From positions 248,001 to 312,000 of the forward strand of contig NZ_AVCS01000009.1 in assembly GCF_000498495.1 (NCBI RefSeq): a DNA stretch of 64,000 nucleotides. Reading direction: 5' to 3'. The position numbers were made by a program, and so were the translations under genes. The DNA comes from Flavobacterium enshiense DK69. GTDB lineage: Bacteria; Bacteroidota; Bacteroidia; Flavobacteriales; Flavobacteriaceae. The notes beneath the pieces were generated by a model. It was given only the letters and a program-made list of their open reading frames with translations, had not been told where the DNA came from and made no database searches. Shown here in pieces: positions 54,374 to 62,231 of the stretch. Numbering within the stretch: the stretch's first letter is position 1; each line of letters opens with the position of its first letter.

Positions 54374-55732
54374 ATGAAAATTCAGTTTTTAGGAGCAGCC
54401 GGAACGGTAACCGGTTCCAAAACCTTAATAGAATCAAAAGGGATTCGCATTTTAGTTGACTGCGGTATGTTTCAAGGGAGTAGGGAAGTGCGTCAACTCA
54501 ATTGGGAACCGCTTCCGATTTTGCCGTCAACCATCGATTTTGTACTGCTTACCCACGGGCATTTGGATCATTGCGGTTGGCTTCCGCTGTTAATCAGACA
54601 GGGTTTCGAAGGGAAGATTTTCTGTACTAGTCCTACAAAAGCCATTACTCGGCTGATTTTGATGGACAGTGCCAAAATTCAGGAAGAAGAAGCGGAAAAG
54701 GCCAACAAGGAGCATTATTCCAAACACGATCCAGCCGAACCTTTGTATACGGTTGAGGAGGCCGAAGAAGTCCTGCCTTTTTTTAGGGTGATTAAACCGG
54801 ATACTTTTTTTGATGTGGATGCCGAAATTTCTGCCCGCTATTTTTCAGCCGGACACATATTGGGTGCCTGTTCTATTGAATTATTTATTGAAGGCAAACG
54901 ACTTGTTTTTTCAGGAGATATCGGAAGAGATAATGACGACCTGATGTATGCTCCGGTGAAGCCCCAAGAGGCAGACTATGTTTTTTTGGAGAGTACCTAC
55001 GGTAATAAACTGCATCCGGATAATGATCCTAAAGACGAATTGAAGCAGGCTATCAACGAAGCTTATGAAAAAGGAGGAAATGTTGTTATTCCAAGTTTTG
55101 CTGTTGAACGTGCCCAGGCGATCATGTATTTGATTTGGCAGCTTAAAAAAGCAGGCGAGATTCCGGAGATGCCTTATATAATAGATACGCCAATGGGGGT
55201 TAAAGTGATAGATATTTTTGAAGATAACAGGGAATGGCACAAATTAAGATCAGACCAATGTCAGGAGATGTGTGCCGTTTTTTCCATGATAACAGACTAT
55301 GAAGATACTATTGCCGCAATTTATGATGATCAGCCCAAAGTAATAATTGCCGCGAGTGGGATGGTTACAGGCGGCCGTGTTTTGAGTTATCTGGAGCGGT
55401 ATATCATTCGTCCTGAAACCACCGTGATTATTGTAGGGTATCAGGCAGAAGGAACCCGCGGAAGAAAATTGCTCGACGGTGAGAAAGAAATTAAAATGTA
55501 TGGGAAATATTATCCTGTAGAAGCCAAAATAGTTGAAATAGAAGGGCTTTCTGCTCATGGCGATCAGGATGATCTGCTGAATTGGCTGTCGGAGTTGGAA
55601 GAAAAACCTCAGACCGTTTTTCTGGTCCATGGTGAAACGGAAGCCTTGGTTACGCTGAAAGAAAAAATCGAAACGCGTTACGCAATGAATTGCGAGATTC
55701 CTTATCAGGGACAGATAGTTGAAATCAATTAA
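54374..55732 (+). CDS. Beta-CASP metallo-beta-lactamase nuclease
   Basis: A 452-residue enzyme of the CPSF73/YSH1-like group that cuts or trims RNA. Motifs are in order: THGHLDHCG (motif 2), the His in SAGHILGA (motif 3), FSGDIGRD (motif 4), and in the beta-CASP half IPSFAVERAQ (A), SGMVTGGR (B region), SAHGDQDDLLNWL (C) and VHGE. All zinc ligands are visible. It is tightly linked to the ATP-cone nuclease, so they may act together in RNA or nucleic-acid turnover; the substrate is not known. Confidence 0.92.
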   Translation: MKIQFLGAAGTVTGSKTLIESKGIRILVDCGMFQGSREVRQLNWEPLPILPSTIDFVLLTHGHLDHCGWLPLLIRQGFEGKIFCTSPTKAITRLILMDSAKIQEEEAEKANKEHYSKHDPAEPLYTVEEAEEVLPFFRVIKPDTFFDVDAEISARYFSAGHILGACSIELFIEGKRLVFSGDIGRDNDDLMYAPVKPQEADYVFLESTYGNKLHPDNDPKDELKQAINEAYEKGGNVVIPSFAVERAQAIMYLIWQLKKAGEIPEMPYIIDTPMGVKVIDIFEDNREWHKLRSDQCQEMCAVFSMITDYEDTIAAIYDDQPKVIIAASGMVTGGRVLSYLERYIIRPETTVIIVGYQAEGTRGRKLLDGEKEIKMYGKYYPVEAKIVEIEGLSAHGDQDDLLNWLSELEEKPQTVFLVHGETEALVTLKEKIETRYAMNCEIPYQGQIVEIN

Positions 55733-55746
55733 CAGCAAATTATGTT

Positions 55747-55774
55747 TTGAAATTGAAAAAAAGCGTTACTTTTG
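55747..55774 (+). promoter_or_regulatory. Promoter of the HYC/TonB/HMA locus
   Basis: TTG at 55747, a 17-base gap and TACTTTTG (55767-55774) match the consensus exactly, 16 bases before the ATG. Confidence 0.8.
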
Positions 55775-55790
55775 GTCAGATTTTAACAAA

Positions 55791-56225
55791 ATGAAAATAA
55801 ATAAGCATATTAGTTTCGTTTTAGCGCTGCTGATATTGGTTTCCAATGTCGGACTGGCGTTTAATGTGCATTATTGCGGCGGGGAACTTGCCGAAATTTC
55901 ATTGGATTATAAAAAATCGGAGCCTTGCGAAGTAAAGAAAATTGAAAAGCAGGAGACTTGTTGTGGCTCTACAAACGAACACGACAGTTGTTGTTCTAAC
56001 AGTAAGGTTGATTTGAAAAAATCACTTTCCGATGAGGTTATCGTAAAAAGTTTTCAGTTAAATTTAGGGTTTTTTACTTTCGTTGAAGGATGGAAAGCGT
56101 TAGAAGTACCTGTTGATTTTGAAGAAATCAAATTGAAAAGTGATGCTCCTTCATTTTATTGCGACAGTAATGCGCCGCCACTCTACAAACTCTATTGCCA
56201 GTATCTTTTCTACGACAGATTTTAA
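55791..56225 (+). CDS. Cys-rich exported HYC_CC_PP-type protein
   Basis: A 144-residue protein with a signal peptide (MKINKHISFVLALLILVSNVGLA) and the family signatures HYCGG, two CC pairs (ETCCGS and DSCCSN) and the NAPPLYKLYCQ ending. Such proteins sit beside TonB receptors and HMA proteins in Bacteroidota, which suggests metal (probably copper) handling in the periplasm; that role is inferred. The ATG at 55791 follows a perfect promoter, so the longer upstream frame is rejected. Confidence 0.85.
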   Translation: MKINKHISFVLALLILVSNVGLAFNVHYCGGELAEISLDYKKSEPCEVKKIEKQETCCGSTNEHDSCCSNSKVDLKKSLSDEVIVKSFQLNLGFFTFVEGWKALEVPVDFEEIKLKSDAPSFYCDSNAPPLYKLYCQYLFYDRF

Positions 56226-56287
56226 TGTTTTTCAGATTTTCCGATTTAATCGGAGTAAACTTCTATTGAAACATTAAAATCAAAATC

Positions 56288-58534
56288 ATGTATAAATATA
56301 TTATGATTTTCCTTATGCTGACAGCCAATATTGCGTTAGCTCAGGAAAATGTGTCGGGAACCGTAACCGATGAAAAAAACAATCCTTTGCCCGGGGCTTC
56401 CGTCATATGGAAAGATACCGATAAAGGAGCAACGACCGATGAAAAAGGTTTTTTCAGTTTGCCGATGAATCCGGGAAGCCACGAAATAACTGTGAGTTAT
56501 GTGGGATATCAAAGTGTTTCCCTGATGGCTCATGAGCCAAAAGAGATCAAGGTGCAACTTCAACCCAGTAAGAGCAAAAGTCTGGATGAGGTTGTAGTAA
56601 CCACTAAACGAAATTCTCTTCAAAAGTCGTATGTAAAAACGGCAAACGTAACCACCATGAGCAGTAAAGAATTGCTCAAAGCGGCGTGTTGCAACCTTTC
56701 CGAAAGTTTTGAAACCAATCCGTCCATCGATGTAAATTTCTCTGATGCCGTTTCTGGAAGCAAGCAAATTAAAATGTTGGGCTTAACTAGTCCGTACATT
56801 CTAATAGCCGAAGAGAATATTCCTTCGGTTCGCGGAGCTTCTCAGGCATACGGACTTTCGTTTGTTCCGGGTACTTGGGTAGAGAGCATTCAAATTACAA
56901 AAGGAGCGGGGAGCGTGGTGAATGGGTATGAGAGCATTTCGGGACAAATCAATACCGAGTTGTTAAAACCAGCAAACGACATCCCATTTTACCTGAATGC
57001 TTATGGGTCTACCGATAGCCGTTTTGAACTGAATACGCATTTCAACAAAAAGTTTACCGATAAACTAAGCAGCAGTCTTTTCGTTCATGGTAGTACCCGT
57101 GTGTCTAAAAAAGATATGAACGACGATGGGTTTTTGGATAATCCGCTCGGGAAACAGATTAATATTATGAACCGTTGGCAGTATAACGATCCGGAAAAAG
57201 GTTGGGTGAGTTTTCTGAATGTCCGTTACATGAGAGACGAAAAACAAGCGGGGCAGGTTGCTTTTGATCCAGATGTTGACAAAGGAACAACTAACCATTG
57301 GGGGTCTGAAATCAATACTGATAAAGTGGACGTTTCTTCAAAAATAGGTTATGTTTTTCCGGACACGCCTTGGAAAAGCATCGGTTTTCAAAATGCATTT
57401 AACTATCACAGTCAGAAATCCTATTTCGGTTTAAACAAATATAATATTCAACAGAATAGCTTTTATTCTAATCTGATTTATAATTCCATCATCAGTAATA
57501 CATTAAATAAATTCGCTACGGGTTTGAATTTTACATCTGATGATTACAACGAATTTGTAACTGTAGGATTACCGATGGATGTAAGCCGAAGAGATAATTC
57601 CCTGGGCGCGTTTTTTGAATATGCCTATGACAATGCTGACAATTTCAGTTTCGTTGCGGGAGGCCGTGTGGACATGCATAATCGTTTAGGGGTGTTTTTT
57701 ACGCCAAGAGTCCATGTACGATACAATCCTTGGGAAAAAGCCGTGTTGCGTGCATCAGCGGGAAGAGGAAAACGCAGTGCTAATATTTTTGCTGAAAACC
57801 AAAACCTTTTTGCGAGTTCAAGGGCGTTTTCGGTTATCAATGCAAATGGAAATATCTATGGTTTGGATCCCGAAATTGCGTGGAATTACGGAGTTAGCTT
57901 TACACAAGGGTTTCAGCTGCTTGGTAAAAAAGCAGAAGTGACGTTGGATTACTATAGAACGGATTTCCAAAATCAGGCCATAGTGGATGTCGATTATAGT
58001 CCGCAAGCAGTGGTTTTTCATAATTTAGATGGGAAATCGTATGCTAACAGTCTGCAAATTGATTTCAATGTGGATTTAATGACTCATTTCTCAGTTCGTA
58101 CTGCCTATAAGTTTTATGACATTCAAACCGACTATCTGACAGGAACATTGGAGCGCCCGTTACAGGCAAAACATCGTTTCTTTACTAATTTGGCCTATGA
58201 AACACACATCAGGGAAAAAGGGCAACAGTGGAAATTTGATTTTACCTATAATTGGATGGGAAAACAGCGTTTGCCAAATACGTCAACCAATCCGGAACCA
58301 TACAAACTGAATCCGTATTCAAATCCGTTTTCGGTAATGAATGTTCAGGTAACACGAACTTTCTCCAGTGTGTTTGAGATGTACGTGGGCGGTGAAAATA
58401 TTGGAAATTATAAACAAAAAAATGCTATTTTAGGTGCTGACGATCCTTTTGGCCCGTATTTTGACAGTTCAATGATATACGCGCCGGTTTTCGGACAGAT
58501 GTATTATGCCGGAATCCGATTTAAAGTTAAATAA
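56288..58534 (+). CDS. TonB-dependent receptor of a metal-type locus
   Basis: A 748-residue outer-membrane transporter: signal peptide (to about 20), carboxypeptidase-regulatory-like domain (about 22-100, VTDEKNNPLPGASVIWKD), plug (about 120-225) and barrel to GIRFKVK. CC in AACCNLSESFETNP at the start of the plug is typical of the copper/metal group. It lies between the Cys-rich HYC protein and an HMA protein, supporting metal uptake. A fragment of a close relative of this gene is found at 61.9-62.0 kb. Confidence 0.9.
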   Translation: MYKYIMIFLMLTANIALAQENVSGTVTDEKNNPLPGASVIWKDTDKGATTDEKGFFSLPMNPGSHEITVSYVGYQSVSLMAHEPKEIKVQLQPSKSKSLDEVVVTTKRNSLQKSYVKTANVTTMSSKELLKAACCNLSESFETNPSIDVNFSDAVSGSKQIKMLGLTSPYILIAEENIPSVRGASQAYGLSFVPGTWVESIQITKGAGSVVNGYESISGQINTELLKPANDIPFYLNAYGSTDSRFELNTHFNKKFTDKLSSSLFVHGSTRVSKKDMNDDGFLDNPLGKQINIMNRWQYNDPEKGWVSFLNVRYMRDEKQAGQVAFDPDVDKGTTNHWGSEINTDKVDVSSKIGYVFPDTPWKSIGFQNAFNYHSQKSYFGLNKYNIQQNSFYSNLIYNSIISNTLNKFATGLNFTSDDYNEFVTVGLPMDVSRRDNSLGAFFEYAYDNADNFSFVAGGRVDMHNRLGVFFTPRVHVRYNPWEKAVLRASAGRGKRSANIFAENQNLFASSRAFSVINANGNIYGLDPEIAWNYGVSFTQGFQLLGKKAEVTLDYYRTDFQNQAIVDVDYSPQAVVFHNLDGKSYANSLQIDFNVDLMTHFSVRTAYKFYDIQTDYLTGTLERPLQAKHRFFTNLAYETHIREKGQQWKFDFTYNWMGKQRLPNTSTNPEPYKLNPYSNPFSVMNVQVTRTFSSVFEMYVGGENIGNYKQKNAILGADDPFGPYFDSSMIYAPVFGQMYYAGIRFKVK

Positions 58535-58561
58535 ACAATAAACAGATAAACTTAAATTTTT

Positions 58562-58900
58562 ATGAAAAATATTATTGTAATACTGCTGGTTTCCTTTTTC
58601 GGATTTACAGCGCAGGCACAAGACAAAAAGAACAAAAGCGCTAAAGCAGATGTAGAAGTGAAAGGGAATTGTGATATGTGTAAAAAACGTATCGAAAAAG
58701 CAGCTTATTCCGTTGCTGGGGTTAAGTCGGCGGTTTGGCATTCAGACGATCAGGTTTTACATTTGGTATACAACGAACAGAAATGTTCTTTGGAAGATGT
58801 TGAAAAATCTGTAGCCAAAGCAGGACACGATACTAAAGATGTAAAAGCGCCTGAAGATTCATATAATGATCTTCATACCTGCTGTCAATATGATAGATAA
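58562..58900 (+). CDS. Exported heavy-metal-associated (HMA) domain protein
   Basis: A 112-residue protein with a signal peptide (IIVILLVSFFGFTAQAQ) and one HMA fold (about 30-95) with the metal-binding CxxC in NCDMCKKR. The C-terminus adds a His/Cys cluster (DLHTCCQYD). It probably carries copper(I) or a similar soft metal in the periplasm and works with the TonB receptor 27 bases upstream. A terminator follows. Confidence 0.9.
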   Translation: MKNIIVILLVSFFGFTAQAQDKKNKSAKADVEVKGNCDMCKKRIEKAAYSVAGVKSAVWHSDDQVLHLVYNEQKCSLEDVEKSVAKAGHDTKDVKAPEDSYNDLHTCCQYDR

Positions 58901-58911
58901 TAGAATAAAAT

Positions 58912-58943
58912 AAAAGCCGGCTGAATTACAAGTCGGCTTTTTT
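58912..58943 (+). terminator. Terminator of the metal locus
   Basis: An 11-bp stem (AAAAGCCGGCT / AGTCGGCTTTT, one G-U pair) is followed by TTTTA. Confidence 0.85.
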
Positions 58944-58979
58944 ATTAAAACAAAATATGACTTTCATAAGATAATAAGT

Positions 58980-59221
58980 TTTCGATGTTTTTAACAGATA
59001 TTATTTTATATGCTCAGGTGAACACAATTTAATTGAAATAACTACGTTAGTAGCTTATGTGTATGTTTAACATATCTATTAGAACCGATTAAATGAAGCA
59101 ATGAATTTTTATTATGAAGGGATTTAATAGAGGGTTAGCCAGTCAAATTGTTCAAAAAGGACTGTGGTAACATGATATTAGGTTTGTTTTAATTAAAAGG
59201 TTGAGTTAGTTTTAAAAATTA
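58980..59221. repeat. Spacer holding the left copy of a duplicated flank
   Basis: There is no reading frame of note. From about 59066 to 59256 the sequence matches 62042-62231 closely (for example GATTAAATGAAG, GGTTAGCCAGTCA, GATATTAGGTTTGTTTT). Farther left, ATGCTCAGGTGAACACAATT near 59011 looks like a worn version of the TonB-receptor fragment preserved in the right copy. Confidence 0.6.
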
Positions 59222-59222
59222 A

Positions 59223-59251
59223 AAAGCCGTTCAGGATTTCTGAACGGCTTT
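59223..59251 (-). terminator. Terminator of the MG2/plug gene, left copy
   Basis: A perfect 12-bp stem (AAAGCCGTTCAG / CTGAACGGCTTT, 5-base loop); the same hairpin recurs at 62198-62226. Confidence 0.88.
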
Positions 59252-59256
59252 GTTTT

Positions 59257-61704
59257 TTATGGGATTTCGATAATTTTTGTTTCAGAGATTATCTGTCCGT
59301 CTGAGGCTATGCCCTCAATGACTACCTTTGCTGTTTTTTGGTAGTAATTAGGGAATGAAAATTTGAAAATTCCATTTTCATCAGTTTCTACATTTGGCTC
59401 CCAGTGAATTGTTCCAAAATCTACGAACCCTTCGTCGTTGTAGCTGGTATATTTTGGGTTAGTAAATCGTTTAAGTTTTTCAAAACCATTTTTAACCAGG
59501 AACGATTGTGAATTGATTCTTGGCCCTATATTTTTACTAAATGTTTTTTTGGTATAAATACGGATTACACCGTTATGAGCCTCCATGCCCTCTCCGTAAC
59601 CATTTTTGTTGACGTAAATCTCATCAACCCTGCTTAAACTGTAGTTCAATAACCAGCTAAAATCAGTAATAGGTGTGTCGTCTATGTAAATAAGAGGGGC
59701 TCTAGTTGCTAAAAAGGAGGATGGTCGCCTGCTGAGGATTGTTACGGTGAGTCCTTGGGCGGAAGTAAGGTTGCCTTTAGCTGCTTCCTTTGCCAATGCA
59801 AGACTGTCGACGATTGCTGGTTTTCCGATGGAAACATCATAACCACTAGCCGCTATAAACTGCAGGACGTCTCTGGTGTCATCTGCCTCTGTAATTTTAT
59901 AGCCTTTTGCCATGGAATTATGATACTTTTTCTGGTTTGTAAGTTTAATTTTTTTCTCCTTGGTTCCGATTGAGATGGTATCCAGTTGAATGGCTTTTGC
60001 AATTTTCGGAAAGTGAAAGTTTGGACTTTCAGTGTTGTTTGATTTTGTTTCCAGGCAATTGCTTTTGGTTGTTTTAAAGGGCTTGATGAAAGTTCGGTTG
60101 TTGTTTAAAACCTGAGCAGTTGATTTTAGCTCGATACGTTGGTTTTTTTTGTTCAAAAGGGAAAAATGTATCAGGGTTGAATCCGAAACCAAAATGTTTT
60201 TAAAATAAAACTCATTTTTCTCATTGAGTTCCGAAAATTCATTCAGTCCGGATAGTATTGATTTCATTTGAACCTTGTAATTCTTATCCTTAACGGGAAT
60301 ATTGATGGTCCCTTTGAGGGTTAATCCGCTGTCAAAATCAAATTTGTTCTTAGGAGAAGAAGTTAGCATGGTTTCCCAATTGTATTTTGATTTCTGACAT
60401 ATAAGATATGTGTCGAGTTCATAATGTTTCCTCTTTGAAAAATTCGTCAGGAAATAACTTTCATTGGGAGTTTTTTCACTGAGCTGGTTGTCAAGTACAA
60501 AGGAATCGCAGATGGTTTTCTTACTGGTTAAAGTTTTGGTGTCGGTTGGTAAAACAGAAACGCTAAGCGTTGCCATCGGTAGTGTGCTTGTTCCGCTAAT
60601 GATAATTGAGTCGTTTTGTTTTCTAAGTACTTTAAGAGTAATATTTTGATCAAGATTGGAAGGCTTGTAGAGTATTCTTTCGGCAATTTTTTTCTGGTTT
60701 TTATCGATTAAATAAAGCACATTGATTCCGGGTTTGAAATTTTCATTTGACAAAATAAATAATTGTTCTGTGCTGTTTTCTTTGAGTGTAAAAGGGGTTA
60801 AGGAGTTGTAGTTGTCCTGCTGGGTAACAAGCGTCAAGGTTTCGTTCTTATATTCGTCGAGACTGCGAGCGTTAGTTTTTATCTTCAATGTGGTTTTGTC
60901 TTCAAAAGTGTAATTGTTAACTGAAAACGTTATGCCTTTTGCTGTAGGCATTGGTAAACTCTTTTCGGTTTTACTATCGTCAATTTTAAAGATGGCTTTG
61001 TATAATTCATTTTTGGTCTGTAAAATTTCAAATTTACCGTAGCCCAATTCATTAGTCCTGAAATTTGTAACCGTAACTCCTTTAGAATCTTTTATTTCTC
61101 CATCCGTTATGCTTAAACCCTTTCCGTTGCAATCGGTTATTTTTATGGCAATCGTATTTGATGTTCCTACCAGAAATACATTGCTTTCCGGGAAAAATTC
61201 TGTAGTTAAGGTGTTGATGTCAAGTGTTTTGGTGTTTGGTATTGTTTTTCCATCATTAGGATTAATAATTTTAAACTCAAAAACCGATGATTCATCTTCC
61301 GCGAAATTATTCATATAGTTGGTATACACCTGAAGGTAATAGATGCCTGTGGTTGTATTTTTATCAAGTTTGATGTTTCCTTCAAAAGTGCTGTTTTCGG
61401 CATAAAACAAATAGGTTTTTAGTTTGGTTCCTTTTTCGTCAAGAAGGGCAATGTTGACATTTGACGTGGGTGAATACCCTTTTTTGCTTTTTTTTTCTAT
61501 GATGTAGCCCTTGAACCAGATTTCATCATTAGGTAGAAATACATTTTTGTTCAGATGAAGATGAATGTTCTCCCTGTCCAGTTTGAAATACTCTGAAAGT
61601 ACACTACTTGTTTTTTCATTGCTTTGACCGATTTCAGCCTGAGAAAAGGTTAGGTTTTGAAATGCAAGGGTTAAAAACAGCGGAATTATTTTTAAAAATT
61701 TCAT
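59257..61704 (-). CDS. MG2/TonB-plug domain surface protein, left copy
   Basis: An 815-residue exported protein (signal peptide MKFLKIIPLFLTLAFQNLTFSQ). It starts with an alpha-2-macroglobulin-type MG2 domain (about 40-150, LDRENIHLHLNKNVFLPNDE), followed by further beta domains. A TonB-plug-like domain (about 625-720, IYIDDTPITDFSWLLNYSLSRVDEIYVN) comes next, and a beta domain closes the chain (NGIFKFSFPNYYQKTAKVVI). There is no barrel. MG2 plus plug but no receptor suggests a surface or periplasmic partner of a TonB system; the role is unknown. The right copy differs by a 23-residue deletion within the plug region. Confidence 0.8.
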   Translation of the reverse strand: MKFLKIIPLFLTLAFQNLTFSQAEIGQSNEKTSSVLSEYFKLDRENIHLHLNKNVFLPNDEIWFKGYIIEKKSKKGYSPTSNVNIALLDEKGTKLKTYLFYAENSTFEGNIKLDKNTTTGIYYLQVYTNYMNNFAEDESSVFEFKIINPNDGKTIPNTKTLDINTLTTEFFPESNVFLVGTSNTIAIKITDCNGKGLSITDGEIKDSKGVTVTNFRTNELGYGKFEILQTKNELYKAIFKIDDSKTEKSLPMPTAKGITFSVNNYTFEDKTTLKIKTNARSLDEYKNETLTLVTQQDNYNSLTPFTLKENSTEQLFILSNENFKPGINVLYLIDKNQKKIAERILYKPSNLDQNITLKVLRKQNDSIIISGTSTLPMATLSVSVLPTDTKTLTSKKTICDSFVLDNQLSEKTPNESYFLTNFSKRKHYELDTYLICQKSKYNWETMLTSSPKNKFDFDSGLTLKGTINIPVKDKNYKVQMKSILSGLNEFSELNEKNEFYFKNILVSDSTLIHFSLLNKKNQRIELKSTAQVLNNNRTFIKPFKTTKSNCLETKSNNTESPNFHFPKIAKAIQLDTISIGTKEKKIKLTNQKKYHNSMAKGYKITEADDTRDVLQFIAASGYDVSIGKPAIVDSLALAKEAAKGNLTSAQGLTVTILSRRPSSFLATRAPLIYIDDTPITDFSWLLNYSLSRVDEIYVNKNGYGEGMEAHNGVIRIYTKKTFSKNIGPRINSQSFLVKNGFEKLKRFTNPKYTSYNDEGFVDFGTIHWEPNVETDENGIFKFSFPNYYQKTAKVVIEGIASDGQIISETKIIEIP

Positions 61705-61770
61705 TACTATGGGTTTTATCTTACTAATATATAAATTTCATGTAAGTTTTATCTTTAAAAGCAAATAAAA

Positions 61771-61796
61771 ACTGCCTGAATAAAAATCCAGACAGT
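61771..61796 (-). terminator. Relic terminator of groEL
   Basis: An 8-bp stem with one G-U pair (ACTGTCTG / CAGGCAGT) is followed on the minus strand by TTTTTATTTG. It lies 28 bases after the groEL stop and appears to have come with the gene fragment. Confidence 0.7.
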
Positions 61797-61823
61797 GTTT
61801 CATAAAAGATATTTTTTAATGGA

Positions 61824-61919
61824 TTACATCATACCTGGCATTCCGCCTTCGGCGTTTTCTTCTTTGATTTCTACTAACGTGTATTCTTTAGTTGGGATCA
61901 TTCCGGCAACTGAAACAGC
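61824..61919 (-). pseudogene. 3' fragment of groEL
   Basis: Read leftward, 31 codons and a stop encode AVSVAGMIPTKEYTLVEIKE followed by ENAEGGMPGMM, the typical C-terminus of chaperonin GroEL (the GGMPGMM tail is diagnostic). The frame is intact to the stop. Upstream, at 61920, the sequence changes abruptly to a TonB-receptor fragment on the other strand, so at least 94% of the gene is missing. It cannot be expressed as GroEL. Confidence 0.85.
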
Positions 61920-62041
61920 GTTTACCAAACACGTCAACCAATCCGGAGCCATACAAGCTGAATCCATATTCAAATCCGTTTTCGGTAATGAATGCTCAGG
62001 CGACGAGAACTTTCTCCAGTGTGTTTGAGATGTATGTGTAA
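61916..62041 (+). pseudogene. Fragment of a TonB-dependent receptor gene
   Basis: Collinear with 58265-58390 at a constant offset of 3651 bases and about 90% identical. It encodes LPNTSTNPEPYKLNPYSNPF and on to FSSVFEMYV, followed at once by TAA. Most differences from the intact gene are silent, so the source was a functional allele before it was broken. The receptor's last 48 codons are absent. Confidence 0.85.
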
Positions 62042-62197
62042 GTTTAACATGCCGATGACGACCGATTAAATGAAGTAATGAATTTATTATGAGGGATTTA
62101 ATCGATGGTTAGCCAGTCAGATTGGCCAAAAAGGGCTGTAGTGACATAATATTAGGTTTGTTTTTAATTATAAGGTGAGTTAGTTTTAAAAATTAAA
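62042..62197. repeat. Right copy of the duplicated flank
   Basis: It matches 59066-59222 with small gaps. Together with the terminator and coding region that follow, it shows that the MG2/plug gene was duplicated with its 3' flank as one unit. No gene is seen in it. Confidence 0.75.
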
Positions 62198-62226
62198 AAA
62201 GCCGTTCAGGATTTCTGAACGGCTTT
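62198..62226 (-). terminator. Terminator of the MG2/plug gene, right copy
   Basis: The same perfect 12-bp stem (AAAGCCGTTCAG / CTGAACGGCTTT) and loop as at 59223-59251. Confidence 0.88.
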
Positions 62227-62231
62227 GAATT

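Noticed and set aside
61795..62028. Plus-strand 77-codon reading frame
   Set aside because: It crosses the groEL relic in antisense and the receptor fragment out of frame; both halves are explained by known genes.
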